From the NCBI GenBank assembly GCA_036850595.1, contig CM072158.1:22250915-22314914 (forward strand): a stretch of 64,000 bases of DNA, in the 5' to 3' direction. The first letter of the stretch is position 1, and every line of letters begins with the position of its first letter. The position numbers and the translations under genes were made by a program. Positions 1 through 14,000 of the stretch are shown one piece after another. The stretch is from Rhyacichthys aspro (lineage: Eukaryota; Chordata; Actinopteri; Gobiiformes; Rhyacichthyidae). The notes under the pieces were generated by a model. That model was not told the origin of the DNA. It made no database searches and saw only the letters and a program-made list of their open reading frames with translations.

Positions 1-1580
1 CTTGAATATATTCTGAATGACTGTCAATCTCAGAAGAGTATTTCAGGGCTGCTCAGGTAAGACCTTTAAACCTGGGGTATTCCATTTCTCAGGTGTCCCT
101 ATAAAAGATACAAATATGACTGAATGGACTAGGGTTACACTGGCAGAAAATAAAACATTTGTAATTTGGACTGGCTAAAGAAAATTTAGCTCTATCAAAT
201 GTTGCATTAAGACAACCTGTAAAGTCTATTGCATATGCAGGCTTTAGAAATTGTGTTGATTTATTTTGGGAAAATAAATAAATAAAACAATAAAAATGAT
301 TAAACACACACAAAACAAGATTAGATGAGAATCTGAAATGAACACTCACATATATCAGAAGAGGTATGGGCATTTGCGGAGATGATAACAAGATTTAAAG
401 GACACCAGAAATGGTGGCAAAAATGAACCCTCCAAACTCAAATATCTGTTGGAGGAACTGCGGTGCCTAAAGTTGGAATCATGCACACAGATTCTGGACA
501 TGCCCAAATATTACACCTTTTTTGGGAGATTTACTCGATGTGCTTTGATGAAAGTGAGAAAAAATATCTCTTGCGAATTTTGTTGACTGTCAAATATATT
601 TCTGATCCTCCAACACAGAGAATGTGGACTGATAGGAAGGAAAATCTATCAGAAGGCACAAACTACTCACCGCCAGGAGCAGAGGACTTAGTGGAGCGCA
701 GCTGTCTGAGTTAGACCTAGACATCTCCAGCAACTAAAACAGTGAAGACATGAGAAAAGCAAGCATGCAAATAAAAGTAAAGAGGTAGACAGATAGATGG
801 GTAGATTCTGAAATAATAATAATCTTGTAGTATTATTGATAATGTACTTGTCTAAAGCATTTGGATTGACCCATTTCTTTGAGATCACATTTCTAGCTGC
901 TACGGCTGAGTCCTATGATATTACATGAGTATCAGTCCAAAAAGAATGAATCCGATGTAGAAGTAAAACGGTTTGAGCTGCAAATGTACAAGTTTGACAA
1001 ACAACTTTTCGGAATCCAGAAGGATAATATTACTTTTTGTTAGTTGATCTTAGATTAATACAATACAAAAATAATAATAATAATAATATAATAATATGTT
1101 CAACTAATCCATTCTTTCAAAGGTGCATTGTGCAAAACAGAACTTAGCAGTCAATAATATCTAATCAGATTTTAAAAAACCAAAGCAAAACAGCATGTTT
1201 ATTTTGAAATAGACTTTTCAAGCTCCATCAATGTTTTTTTTTTCTTTTTTCTTTGTATATATTGTATATAAAAAAGCTCCATGGAAACCAGTACACACCA
1301 AATACACTGCTGAGGGAGAAGGACTCTCATGTTTCTATTTGAGCACATTCTGCCAAAGGTGTAGGACATTTAAATGAAATTACCCTCAGACTTATCTCCT
1401 CTGGGTTTGTTCATAGACACAGTGCGTATCTACTGTAGCTGTTCACATGCTCCATAAAGAAGCAGTGTGAGCACTTTCATGTCACCAGAAAGGCCAAAAC
1501 CTATACACCACATTTTTAAATCAATTCAAGTTTGGGTTACCTCTATTTACGTGAATAGAAAATGGATTAGAGGTTCTTAC
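1..1580. other. non-coding, intron of the ankyrin gene
   Basis: AT-rich sequence downstream (in minus-strand sense) of the last exon visible in this window. Only short, unconvincing open frames are present, and no continuation of the ankyrin repeat series was found on the minus strand. The next exon should therefore lie beyond the left edge. Small simple repeats occur, for example an (ATA)n stretch near 1070-1100 and a T-rich run near 1232-1255. Confidence 0.6.
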
Positions 1581-1791
1581 CATATGGATGGGTGTCTCAG
1601 CAGCCATCTGAAACAGACAGGGCAGTCTGCATTCAAGCACATTGGTGATATGCATGACATGCAGACAGCTTTCACCCACCAGCTCCAGGCTGAGTGTCAA
1701 GCCAAAGGCTGAGGCGTAGTGTACAGCACAGTAACCCAGCTGGTCCCTCACTCCAGGGTCTGCACCATTTCTCAACAAACACTCCACACAC
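1581..1791 (-). CDS. ankrd28: ankyrin gene exons 16-17 with a 27-nt microexon
   Basis: Exon 16 (1791-1680) starts after a TCTTCAG acceptor, completes the split Lys codon from exon 15 and encodes CVECLLRNGADPG followed by an AVHYASAFG repeat helix. It ends at GAGCTG before a GTGGGT donor. A 72-nt intron (1679-1608) with a pyrimidine-rich acceptor (CTGCCCTGTCTGTTTCAG) follows, then a 27-nt exon (1607-1581) encoding MAAETPIHM before a strong GTAAGA donor. The spliced peptide matches the ASETPLDV segment that follows this repeat in ANKRD28, which supports the microexon. Read without splicing, the frame stays open through the small intron, so an intron-retained form is possible. Confidence 0.75.
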
Positions 1792-4700
1792 CTGAAGAGA
1801 AGACAACCATGCTTTTTATCCAGAGCAAAAGCTAAGTAAGTAACAAGCATTTAGCATTATGCTATTTGTTGAATACATTTTTAAATGTTATTTCTGGATT
1901 TAATGAATAAAGCCACAGGAGGTCACAAGCCAGTGTACTTTTTGTGCCGGTCCCAACCCCAGATAAATACAGAGGGTTGTGTCAGGAAGGGCTAACATAA
2001 AAACTTTTCAATATGCAGATCACTAACATGACTTCCATACTGGATTCCATCAGTGCTCTTGACCTACAGGGTACTAGTGGAAATTGAGTTATAGCTGGTC
2101 GAAGAAGGAGAGGAGGAAGGTGTGTTAAAGGAGGAAGGTGAGTCTGTAGGCAGAGAGAGAATAGGAAGGCAAGAGTTAAAGACTGAAAGTAGGGACTTTA
2201 AATGTTGGTACGATGACAGGTAAAAGTAAAAGTAAAGAGCTGGTAGATATAATGCAGAGAGAGAAAGCTAACATTCTGTGTGTCCAGAAGAGCAGGTGGA
2301 AAAGAGGAAAGGCTAGAAGCATTGGGGCAGGATTTAAACTGTTTTAACATGGTGTGGATACAAAAAGAAATGGAGTGGGAGTGATCTTGAAGGAGAAGTT
2401 TGTGAAGAATGTTCTGGAGGTGTAGAGATTGTCAGAGAGATAGTGATGGGAAGGATGTGCAGCAGGTTAGAGTGATTAAAGATATAGTTGATAAGAGGGT
2501 GAGGGAAAGGAAGGAGTACTTGAATGAGGAAAGAGTAGTTCAGGTAACTATTGCTGAGCAGGATGTAGAAAGGACTAGCAAGGGGGAAGTTAGGAGGGCT
2601 TTGAAGAGGATGAATAATGGAAAGGCGGTTGGTCCTGTTGACATACCGGTATGAAAGTGTCAAGGAGAGATGGGGGTAGAGTAATTGGGTTGTTCAACAA
2701 GGTCTTAAAGAGTAAAAGGATGTCTGAGGAATGGAGGAGAAGTGTTTAGGTGCTAATTTTTAAGAACAAGAAAGAGTTGTGGGAACTTCAGAGATATTAA
2801 GCTGATGAGCAATACAATGAAGTTGTGGGAAAGAGTAGTGGAAGCTGGGCTAAGGGGAGAAGTGAGCATTTATGAGCAGCAGTATGGTTTCATGTCAAGA
2901 AAGAGCACTACAGATGCAATACTTGCTTTGCGAATGTTGATGGAGAAGTACAAAGAGGATCAAAAAGAGCTGCATTGTCTTTATAGATTATGACAGGGTG
3001 CAAAGGGAAGAACTGTGGTATTGTATGAGGTGGTCTGGAGTGGCAGAGTTAAGTATGTTAGAGTGGTGCAGAATATGTATTAGAACAGTAGGAAAGTGGT
3101 AAGGTGTGCCATAGGTGGACAGAGGAGTGACACAGTGAAGGTGGAACTGCATCAAGGATCGGTTCTAAGCCCCTTCTTGTTTGCGCTGGTGATGGACAGG
3201 CTGACAGATGAGGTCAGACAGGATTTTCCATGGCCTATGATGGATGTTTATGGATGTGTGCTTTGTGATATGAGAGCAGGGAGCAGGTGGAGGAAAGGAG
3301 GATCCAAGTGGAACAGTGAGATTACAGGGAGAAGAGGTCAGAATCACAATCATTTATTAATGGCCACACAACAAGTTGGTGGAATTTGCTATTGGTACAG
3401 CATGACAAAAGCTCCAATCATCTGTGTCAACACATAGGACAACAAGAGGACAATAAGAACAATTACAGACAGACAATTCAGACAATAAATATAAATATAT
3501 ACAGAGACATGACAAAAGCGGTATCTTTAGTTTATGATTTAGAACAGTGTCCTAATGGCAGCGGGGATGAAACTCTTTTTAAACCTGCTGCTTTAAACCT
3601 GCCTTAAAGCGTGCCGGGATCCCAGAGGGGCATCAGTTGAAAGTTGTGAGTACCTAGGAATGTGAAGAAGTCCGTGATGATGATGGGGTCAGTGGAGATG
3701 TATATGGGGGATTTGGAGGTGAGGTCCTACATTTTGGATGTATTAAGTTGTAGGTTGTGTTGACACCAAGTGACTGCTTAGTGATAGTTGTATCGTCGGT
3801 ATACTTGAGTATGGAGACTGAGAAAAGAGCCAGACACAACCCCAGGGGGCTGTACTGAGAGTCAGAGGTTGTGATGAAAGGCTGCTCATCTTCACTCTCT
3901 GCTGTCTCCCCGACAGGGGGGATCCACTAGCATAGAGTAGTGTCAACGTCTATGTGCATAAGTTTATTAAAAAGTGTGACCGGGTTGATTGTATTAAATG
4001 CAGAACTGAAAGCAATGAACAGTACCCAAGTATAGGTGTTGGGGGACTCCAGGTGTTGTAGTGTGTTGTGAAGTGCCAGATTGTTAGTCTGGTATGCAGA
4101 CTGGTGACTACCTATTAGCGTTCTGTTAGGTGAGAGAGAATGATGTGCTCAAATGAATTCATGACCACAGAAGTTAGGGCAGTTGGTCTATATGTCACGG
4201 TTTAGTATTTGGACACAAAAGCAGACTACAAGGAATGGTCAAAAAATACAATTATATTTATTGAAGATGAATAAACTGGGGTTTGGGCTGGAGAGCAGGA
4301 TGGGCGCCGAGGAGAGGTTAAGTTGCAAGCAGGTAAGTAGCTAGCAGGCAGGCAGGCGAGTAGTTGGCAGGCAGGCAGACAGGCATGTCCTGGACAAAAA
4401 AGGTAAGTCAGTCAAAGATTCCAAAACTTGCAAATATCAGGAGCCACAGAGTTACTAACTTTCACTAGCAGTAACAAACAAACTGGCAAGGAGTGGCTGG
4501 AATGCAGGACTTCTAGTGCTGCTGCTGATTGCAGGATATAAAATTGAGGTGTTGAAAGAAAGACGGGGAAAAGAAGGGACAGGCCATTGTTCAAACCTTG
4601 CATAGAAGGTATTCAGTGTGTCTGGGAGGTCACTGTCAGTGTCAGGTGAGGGGGGAGTGCTTTTTTCATATTTGGTCATGATTTTCAATTTTTTCCAAAT

Positions 4701-4998
4701 TATTTTGGTGTCATTTGCTGCTGTTCCAACTTATGTGCATATGTTGATTTAGCATTTCTAATTGCAGACCTTAGTGAGTATTTTTGTGAACCATGGTTTG
4801 ATATTGCTTTCCAAGTTTTCCACAGATGGATGGACATGGCTGTGTTAGCATTAGCCGACGGTGGAATGTCAACACCAATCAAAATGACAGAAGCAAACTC
4901 CCTGGGAAGATTTGACTTGCTTTTCATTTAATTTCACTGTCTATTTTTGGCTCCTTTTACTGAAATGCATCATTCTGTTATTGTGGTTCTGAATCTTG

Positions 4999-5040
<42 letters not shown>

Positions 5041-8000
5041 ATTTCAGTTCCGTTAAAACTATAATTGCTTTCACTATTTGTAAATCTATATTGGTTGGAC
5101 AGAGCTTTCAGGTGAGTCTTATACATGACTTTCAAAATCTTGTACTACTAATCTACTAATTCATTAAATTATAGTCATTTTAACTGTATAAATATTGGTT
5201 TTGTTGAATACCTGTACCCACTGCCACTAATGACCTTATATATATGATATATGTTTTACATGCACTTCCCCAAACTTCAACTCAGTTTGGTCAGGTATGG
5301 AACATACACAATTACACATGAATTACACAAAATATATAATGTTTTTTATTTAATTAATCTTATGTAACACAGCAATAGTTTTGGATATTTTTGCCTAAAA
5401 TAATGTATTAATATCAAACCAGTTTTTAATTTTAATGAATTTAATGAACTTCTTTTCACACTTTTGGTAATTGCTATCCCTCTGATGCCATATTTGTAAA
5501 GTTTGTTCAGTAAGACGATGTGGTCCAACATATCAAATGCTTTTTTGAGGTCAACAAAGATATTTACTAATAAATATGGTTTATTATCTATTGCAGTTAA
5601 AATCTAAATTCCATAATTGCTGTTGCAGTAGCAGTTGCGTGATTTGTGCAAAATCCATATTTTATCCATATAGCTATTGCTCAGTGTTATATCACAGGCC
5701 CTTTTTCTCATCCCTGGAGACTTCAATTATGTGCCCCCTCATCTGTCCTTTCCACATACGCAGTATGAAACCTGCCCAACCAAAGACAATAAAATACTGC
5801 ACTGATTTTATGCCAACACCAAGGAGGCATATTTTGCTTCCCCTCTTCTTCCCCTAGGGAGAGCTAACCTCAACATAGTGTTCGCCACAGACGGAGAAGA
5901 GGTGGACGACTGACAGTGAGGAAGCTCATGGAGTGGACATCATTGCCATGACAGAATGCATAACCGACTATGTATATAAACTTCTGCTTTGAGAACACTG
6001 TTCAGTACCCTCTCTCTTCATCCTCCACAACGTGGACTTCAGACACAACACGACAGCTGTGTTGTGCAGAAGTTCTCTGATGGCCCTACAATTGTCGGCC
6101 TGGTCACTGATGACAACGATGAGTACAGAGGACTAACGTAGAACTTTGTGGACCGGTGTTAGCCACCTCCTAAACAAAGGGAAAACCAAGGAGATGGTGG
6201 TGGATGGTCTGCCGTCCCCTTACAAGTGAACATCCAGGAAATAGACATTGAGAGAGTGGACACTCAAGTGCCTGAGTGTTCACCTGAAAAATAAACCGAA
6301 CTAGACTCATTACACAAAGAGACTATGATCTTTTTAGAGTGAAGGGGGCACTCCTGAGGACCTTCTATGACTCTGTGGTGGCATCAGCCATCCTGTACGG
6401 TGTGGTCTGCTGGAGCAGCAGCATCACAGAGAGGGAAAGGAAGAAGCTGGGCAAGGTCATCAGGAAGTCCAGCTATCAGTGGCATATCTCTATGTCTAAG
6501 TTAAGTTTCTCATGATACTCATAAAACACTGACTACAGCGAGTGCTCACTCATGCCACTCTAAAACAATTAATCAGAACTTTTTTTTTTTTTTTTTAGGA
6601 TGTGGGCGATCGCGAGATGTTGGCCACAAAGGTGGCAATGGAGGAATGGAGATACCTGCTAGTGCAGAACAACCTTACCTGGTCTTGACTGACCATAAAA
6701 ATCTTGGATATCTCAAGACCACTAAAAACAGAATCCTCTGCAAGCCAAATGGCCTCTATTTTTCTCGCCTTACAACTTTTTTGTCACCCTGCTGTACGCA
6801 GAACTCTATTTAGAGCACGGGAGAGATTCTGGTTGCCTTGAAACAAAAGAGACTGCTGCTTGTGGTGTCTGCTCTCATAATAAGTCCTCCATAGCCTCTG
6901 GCACTGGTTGGCTGCAGTTTGTAGCTAAATTCTGGAAGGCGTTCAGCAATCTTCTTGGAGCCTCCGTCAGCTTGTCTTTGGGCCAGCATCCCCAGACCAA
7001 TGGACAAACAGAATGTGTTAACCAAGACCTTGAGTCCGGTTTGCTCTGTCTTACCTCTCAGAACCTGGCTTAATGGAGTAAGGTGCTGGTTTGGCTGAAA
7101 TATGCGTATAATACTTCGAGTAATCCCTCTACTGGTCTATCACCCTTCCAGTATGTTTTTGGGTACCAGCCGCCTTTGTTTCCTGCCCTTGATAGGGAGG
7201 TGAATGTTTCCTCTGCCCTGGCTCTGGTTAAACGTTGTTGCAGAATTTGTATGAGGGCTCATCAACCACACTGTAAGAGCTCCAACAACTATAAGAAGGC
7301 TGCTGACCGCAAGAGACGAGTCTCTCCTACCTACCTTACTTGCCAAAAGGTGTGGTTGTCCACTAAGGATCTACCATTATGGGTTAAATCCTGCAAGTTG
7401 GCTCCCCATTTCGTTGCTCATTTCCTCGTATCAAAGATTGTAAACCCTGCTGCTGTAAGGTTGAGATTTCCTAAGGCTATGACATCACATCAGTCGTATC
7501 AAGGCGGTGAAGGAGAGTCCTTTCGTCCCTGTCTACAAGCCCCCTCCACCTGCCCAGATCATTGACGGAGGCCCTGTCTACACTGTCCACAGATTACTGG
7601 CAGTCCGTCGGAGGGGTAGAGGATTCCAATACCTTGTTGACCGGGAGGGCTATGGTGCAGAGGAGATGTTGTGGGTCTCAGCAAGTCTTGGACCCTGATC
7701 TTGTCAGGGATTTTCATCGCCTTCATCCCAATGACCCTGGGCCATCCGGCTTTTAGGAGGAGGGATGTCATGTCTCCATGTCTAAGTTAAGTTGTTGTTC
7801 AGATTGACTTCCTGCCCTTGTATTTTCCCTCCACTCTGATGTGTTCCACCTGTGCCTTGTTGTCTCCCCCATACAGTCCATGTGTTTTCCCCTGTTCTGT
7901 TTCAGATTGTCTCATCACTTTGTGTGAGCTATCCAGCGTTTTTCCTTGTGAATATTTGTCTAGTTCTCTCGTGCTTTTGGACCCTTGCTTGCTTTTTTGG

Positions 8001-11000
8001 ACCTGATTCCGGATTGTGATTTTGTTACCTCTGCCTTTGAAAAATTAAAACCTTTAAAACGCCTTTCTGCTTTGTGAGCCATTTAGCTGTACCTGACCAT
8101 CAGACTCTACAATGAATACTGTTAAAATGTAACTCACATGCTTAATAATTTTCCATAATTCAGTGTATCAGTGTACAGTTATAGTAATACAATGTGCGAT
8201 TATGTCATAAACTTTAGCTCTCATTTCACCTGTGCAATATTTCTATTTTAACTCCTTATCTATCTTATCTTATTTTATTCATCAGATCCATTTTGACGCT
8301 GCTGTTTCACTACAGTTGCCAATCCCTCAACCACCACATTCATGGCAGTTTTTAGATCCTCTTTGACCTTTTTTATTTCTTTAGTGAGCTTGATGCACCA
8401 TGTAGCTGGGCCTGGATGTAGCACAGCCTGGACCTGCATGTGGCATAGCCTGGACCTGGATGGAGCAGGTCCTGGATGTAGCACGTCCTCAACTTGGATG
8501 TAGAAGGTCCTTGGCATGGTTGTAGTAGCTCTTGGGCCGAGATGTAGCAGTTCCTTGGCCTGGATGTAGCTAGGCCTGGGCCTGACTGCAACAGATCCTG
8601 GACCTGGATGTGGCAGGTCCTTGGCCTGTATTGCTAGCTAAAGCTATACAGCCTGAAGCTAGCCTCCTGTGCTGCAGTTTAGCCACCAACCAAGTTGAGC
8701 AACTACTTTTAAAAAGTAAAACCATATATAATACTGATAGGAAGGAGTCAGACAAATTATTGGCCAATAAACTGAAGGACTTTTTTGAAACACTCTCCTA
8801 TCTGTGGTGCCCTCAGGTGGTCAGGTAGGGCATTCCACAGCCATGGAACAGCAGCCTGGAATGCCCTGTCTACCATGGTGTGTAATCCCTGGGGGGCAAA
8901 GGCGATGAGTGTCTCTCCACTGGCTCTATATATATAATGTACGGGAGCTTCTGGATGCTCCTGCCAGGAGCAGAGTTTGGAAATATTCCTCAGTGAGAGG
9001 TATGGCTCATTTGACCCCTAAGTTTGTGGCAGGGTTACAGAAGAGGGTGATCTGGCCAGAGAGGGAACCACCTGTAATGGGGGAGGACTGGAGCTGATGT
9101 GGGGTGTTTCACTTTGTGTGCTGTTTAGCTGTTTTTGTTTTTTTAACCACCTCTTTTAGAGGAGATGGAGTGTGGCCACATCACAGTGAGTGAGGCTGTG
9201 GTTATAAGGGGACTTATGGGAGATGTTAGATTTTATCAGAGCTGGAGGGAGGGGGTCATCAGCTTGTGGATGATGCACTCCACCTTCAGCAATGAGGCAT
9301 CCCCAAACAGCATGAGAGTGCTCACTGGCTTGGAAGTGTCAGTGTCCAGAGGCATTGCAATGGAGAGTGTGAGAAAGCAGCAAAAAACATCTACTTTGGT
9401 AGCAAAGAAGCCACTGCTGAAGTCACAGCACTGCTTCTCTGTTGAGCAAAAGGTTGGGCGTGTTATAGGCATCAAGAGGTGATTTATTGTGTTGAACAGT
9501 TGCCGAGAATAACCAAGGGTTTTATTGATCAAATTAGAATTGTGCTGAGATTTGACATATGTAAGTTATAGTGTTTTTGGTGCTCGCTGTAAGCTATTTT
9601 GTGGATAGTTTGGTCCGATGTTATAAAACGCTGCTCATGAACGCGCCCGGCTGCTTTCATCTTCTGCAGCTCCTCTCTAAAACAGTAACTGTTCTCGTCT
9701 TTGAAAGGGGCATGATTGTCCAGAATACCACAAAATTTTACTGTTGTACAACTCATTCTACACATGAATCAGGAGATAAAAGTGAGTGGACAGGTCCTTA
9801 GACAGAGCAACTGGGTCAATTGGTTTCTGTAATGCATTTGACAATATGGTTTGGAGTATATGGCAGGGGATAGAAATCCAGTGCAATGACCTTGTGATCA
9901 GACACACCGATATCATATTTGTGGAGACTGTTTATGGGGATGGGTCAGTAATAAGTCCAGAATATGACCCTTGGTGTGTGTGGGAACCCCACACAGAGAG
10001 GAGTGCAGAGAGAACAGCACGCGAGATGTGACTCTTACTCAATAAATACCAGAAGCAATTTACAAGTAGTTCATAAATAGTCATGACCCAGGTGAAAAAG
10101 TAGTACAACTAAATTTATTTAAAATGTATTTTAAGTTTATACAATGTATTTTAAGCATGCTTGTACTTTTTATATAATTACTTTTAGTACATTTAAAATA
10201 TACTTTTTGGTCTTAAAACATACTAAATAAAAATACACATTAATGACAAGTGTGATTAATTAGAGCTTAACTGTACTTAATAATTGTACATAAATAAACT
10301 ATTAATTTAGTATCTTATATCACATTTTTAGGAAAATATACTCATTCATTACTTCTTGGTTATACTTGACATAAATATACTTTGAATTTTATATCTTTTA
10401 AGACAAATATACTTTAAAGTCAGGTGTAATTAATTTAAGCTTATTTATACTTTGCAGATAAAAAAAAAAAAACACTTGAAGATACTTAATTTTTAGTTTA
10501 TTAACTAAACATACTTTCAGGTTATTAAAACTGGAAATAAATAAATAATCTCTTATTAAAATATCTTATTTAATATTTTAGATAATATTTACATTCTTTA
10601 TTGAAAAAACAACAAAATAGCATGTAAACCATTTGTACCTTTTAATTTTTCAATCACATGCAAAAACATTGTACATTAGTCTCTTTCAATATTGTTTGGC
10701 AAAGTCGTGACAAACATTTTCTCTTCAAAATGAATGACACATTTCATTTTAAAATAATGAGCATGCACAGCATAAACAGTATTTACTTCAGACACCTCAT
10801 GAATAAACCACGATGTGATTTTGAGGTCTGGGTCCCTACAAAGACCCCTACCAGATGGACAGAGCTTCTTAACCAGAACACAACATATTTGGTCTGAGCA
10901 GTGGTCAAAAGCCACCATACCAATGATCTTACAAAGTGTGCCATCAAATAACTCTACAATAGAGTTATTTCGTTTTTTAAGTCTTGTATTATTGTGGGAA

Positions 11001-14000
11001 TGATAAAGCACACCATCAATAATAAAACGCTCATACTTCCCACTTTTGACCCTAAACCCAAAAAGCTCTTCAATTGCCAGTGTGTGTCTTACTGGTAGAT
11101 AAACAGTATGTGGATTACCAAAAACTCTGACACTGTCCAAGAGACGCAATGACTTTGCAGTTTCCAAACTATTGTGTTGCAAATCATAGAAAAGTGCTTT
11201 GACTGTGTCTTGTGCATTTTTCATGAACATGTCTGCCTTATTGGTGAGGTCTCTCCATTTAAGAAACCGCTTGACAATCTGGCTATCAACATGTGTGGAT
11301 CCATTAAAAAACTTCATAAGGGTGCCATTAAATGACTCAAAAGAAAATGTGGATGTGGCCCAAAGAGGTCCCCAGTTCCTCACGCTGACAGAAATATGTG
11401 TCATCAAGTGTACGTTAAAAGTCATGTTTTCTTTTCCATACAACTTTTCAAATCCTTGTACAAATTTTTTCAATGCACTTTCCGCCTGATCAATCTGAAT
11501 ATGCTGCACCTTTTCTTGTAGAAGAGTATAAATCCCAAACACCAAAAGAAAAAAATGATTCCAGTATTTCTTTAAAAGAAGACCAGAATACTGGTAAAGC
11601 ACAAAACAACAAAAAAGACCTCCACTCTGATGCTTTCCAAAATTTTCTGTCCTCAACAGAACGTGGGACTCTGGTCAGCTCTGCGGGGGGCTGAGTAGCA
11701 AGTAATTTCTTGTCAATCACTTCTGTTTTTGTCCCAATGTACCATGGTTTTTCATGGTTGGTAGAATCCAGCCATAATGTCATTAGCTGCCGAGTTACAC
11801 CAAGGCACACACTGTGCTGGTACTCGGGCACAAACCCATTAATCATCTGAAACTTTCCAAGCTTAATTAAAGGGGAAGGCCCTTTAACGCCCATCACAGG
11901 CTTGAGACGAGAAGCAGCCATAGAATATTGGTAATGTTCAGATTCAACTCTTAGCAATGGCTCAGGACTGATGTAGGAATATGTTCCACCCCCTTTGTGA
12001 TAACAGAAGTCACAACCATATTCACCATTAAACTGTTTTGTGTTTCGAATTTGTGGGCGTTCTACTGAGTCTGAACTACAGATAAGGGCAAAGACTTTTG
12101 AGCAATGTGTCTGGTTCTGCTTGTCAGTCCATGTTATCCAAGATTTCTCCAAATTTTGAAGTTCTGCCACGAAAGGGGTCAAGAGAGTCATTATATTTGA
12201 TTTCTGTTTACCAAACCAGATACATGGTATGCAAATGTTATTTTTGCGCTCTGTTGGTTTGAGTTCAATGATTTGACACTGAATAGGCCATAATTGACAT
12301 TTTGAGCTTTTGAACACTGGGATACCATCGCAGTTCCAAATTTAACTTATGTCATCTCATTTCACCACCTTTGATTAGTTTTTGATACTCCATTCCTGAA
12401 TGTATGTCAGTTATAACATCAGCACTATGATTTTTTACTAAAGATATTTGTGGGTTTTCAAGTATATCTTTTAATTGTGAATACAAACTAAGAACAAGAA
12501 AATATGACCCTTTTTTTAAATAAGTATCTGAATCAAATGGTGTATGACAAACTGAGCACTGAGTCATACCATCACCCTTGCCGATGTAATTTGTGCATTC
12601 CGGACAGTAGAAATGTGTCTCATAATGTCCATACTTGCCATATGCCTTATGGAACAAGTAAGATGTTTCTGGCAGGGATCCCGGGAACAGTTCATTGAAG
12701 ATATTGAGGAGGTGTTCAAGAGCTGACCCAGTCAGGCTGTGTTTTAAAATGTAGGCCGTCAATAAAAGTACACTTTGCCCTTTGGTTATGGAAGCTCCTG
12801 GGTAAAGTAAGTCATCTCCTGAAGGTATCTAGAGAGCGGAAGTAATCAAACAAAATATATGCTGCAAAAAAAACAAAAAAACAAACAAAAACAAAACACA
12901 TTTGAAACAATACCTGTGATGGTAGTGTTTTGGCTTTCTCTGTCTGGTTGGTGTGACCTTCATCAAACTCCATCTATCTGTATTTTTTTTTTTTTTTTTT
13001 AACAGACAATACATGCTGATAAGTCATAAAAAACACAGTTATTACGTAGTAAATCTATATGTATTACATTTTCAGTGTTTATACCTGTAAGTTATTTTTT
13101 TCTGGTTCATGTGGCACTGTTATCTGACCCAAGGCAAGTTTTTGCACACAGCCATCTTTTGAAACAGAGTTTTCAGTCTAATGGAGACATCAGTAATTGA
13201 GAACAGTGTGATTATGTAAGTAAACGCCTAAAATATAAATAAGGCACCTATTCTTGGGTTGTCTCTTTAAATCTTTTAGATGGCTGTTGGGATTCTGGAT
13301 GATCAACCAGGGTCTCAGTAGAAACTTCATTCTGTGGATAAAAGGCAGCACAATTATACAGTGACAAAAATACATAGTTAAATTAACTTAAATGAGCCAA
13401 GCAAATAGTACCAGTGTTTCTCTTTTTCGGTATTTACTTGTCCTCGGCACCTCTAAATTGTAGCCTCCTACAAACTTTTTATAACTCACTCTGGTAAGAT
13501 TCTATGTCAAGAAAAAATATGAAAATTAGAAAATGATATCAATTTCCAGCATAGCACAGCACAAAATTTAAACAAATTACATCCACATGTATTACTGAAC
13601 TAGCAATTTTACTCAAAACTGTCAGACTGTACAGCAAACAAAGTGAATAAAAGTCTGCTAGCTAACAATTAAGCTTACCTCCTTGTTTGCACAATTAAGT
13701 TTATAACGTCTATGGCAAGTAGATTTTGGAAGCTCTTTATTTGATGCCTCCAGATACGTCTTGTATCTCTTCATTTCTGTTCAATTATAGACTCATTGTT
13801 ATTATTATTATTGAATATTTGAATAATAGTTACCGCCTAAACTTTAAGCGTCTCAGACTAGGTTTTGCACAACTTGCCTTCTGTGACCGCTGCTACTTTC
13901 CTGACGGTAAATATCTTGTTAAAAGCAAAAGAGTACTTTCACCTGGTCTTGTGTCTTTACATCCGCTTTTCTGTTAAGCTTAGATAAATATCTGTGAACG

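Noticed and set aside
1580..1680. Reading exon 16 straight through to the GTAAGA donor as one exon
   Set aside because: The 72-nt stretch has a GT donor and a strong pyrimidine tract with CAG, and only its removal restores the ANKRD28-like peptide; kept as a possible retained-intron form.
8275..8640. Regular short repeats that could suggest a CRISPR array
   Set aside because: Units abut with no unique spacers and vary in length; this is a eukaryotic minisatellite.
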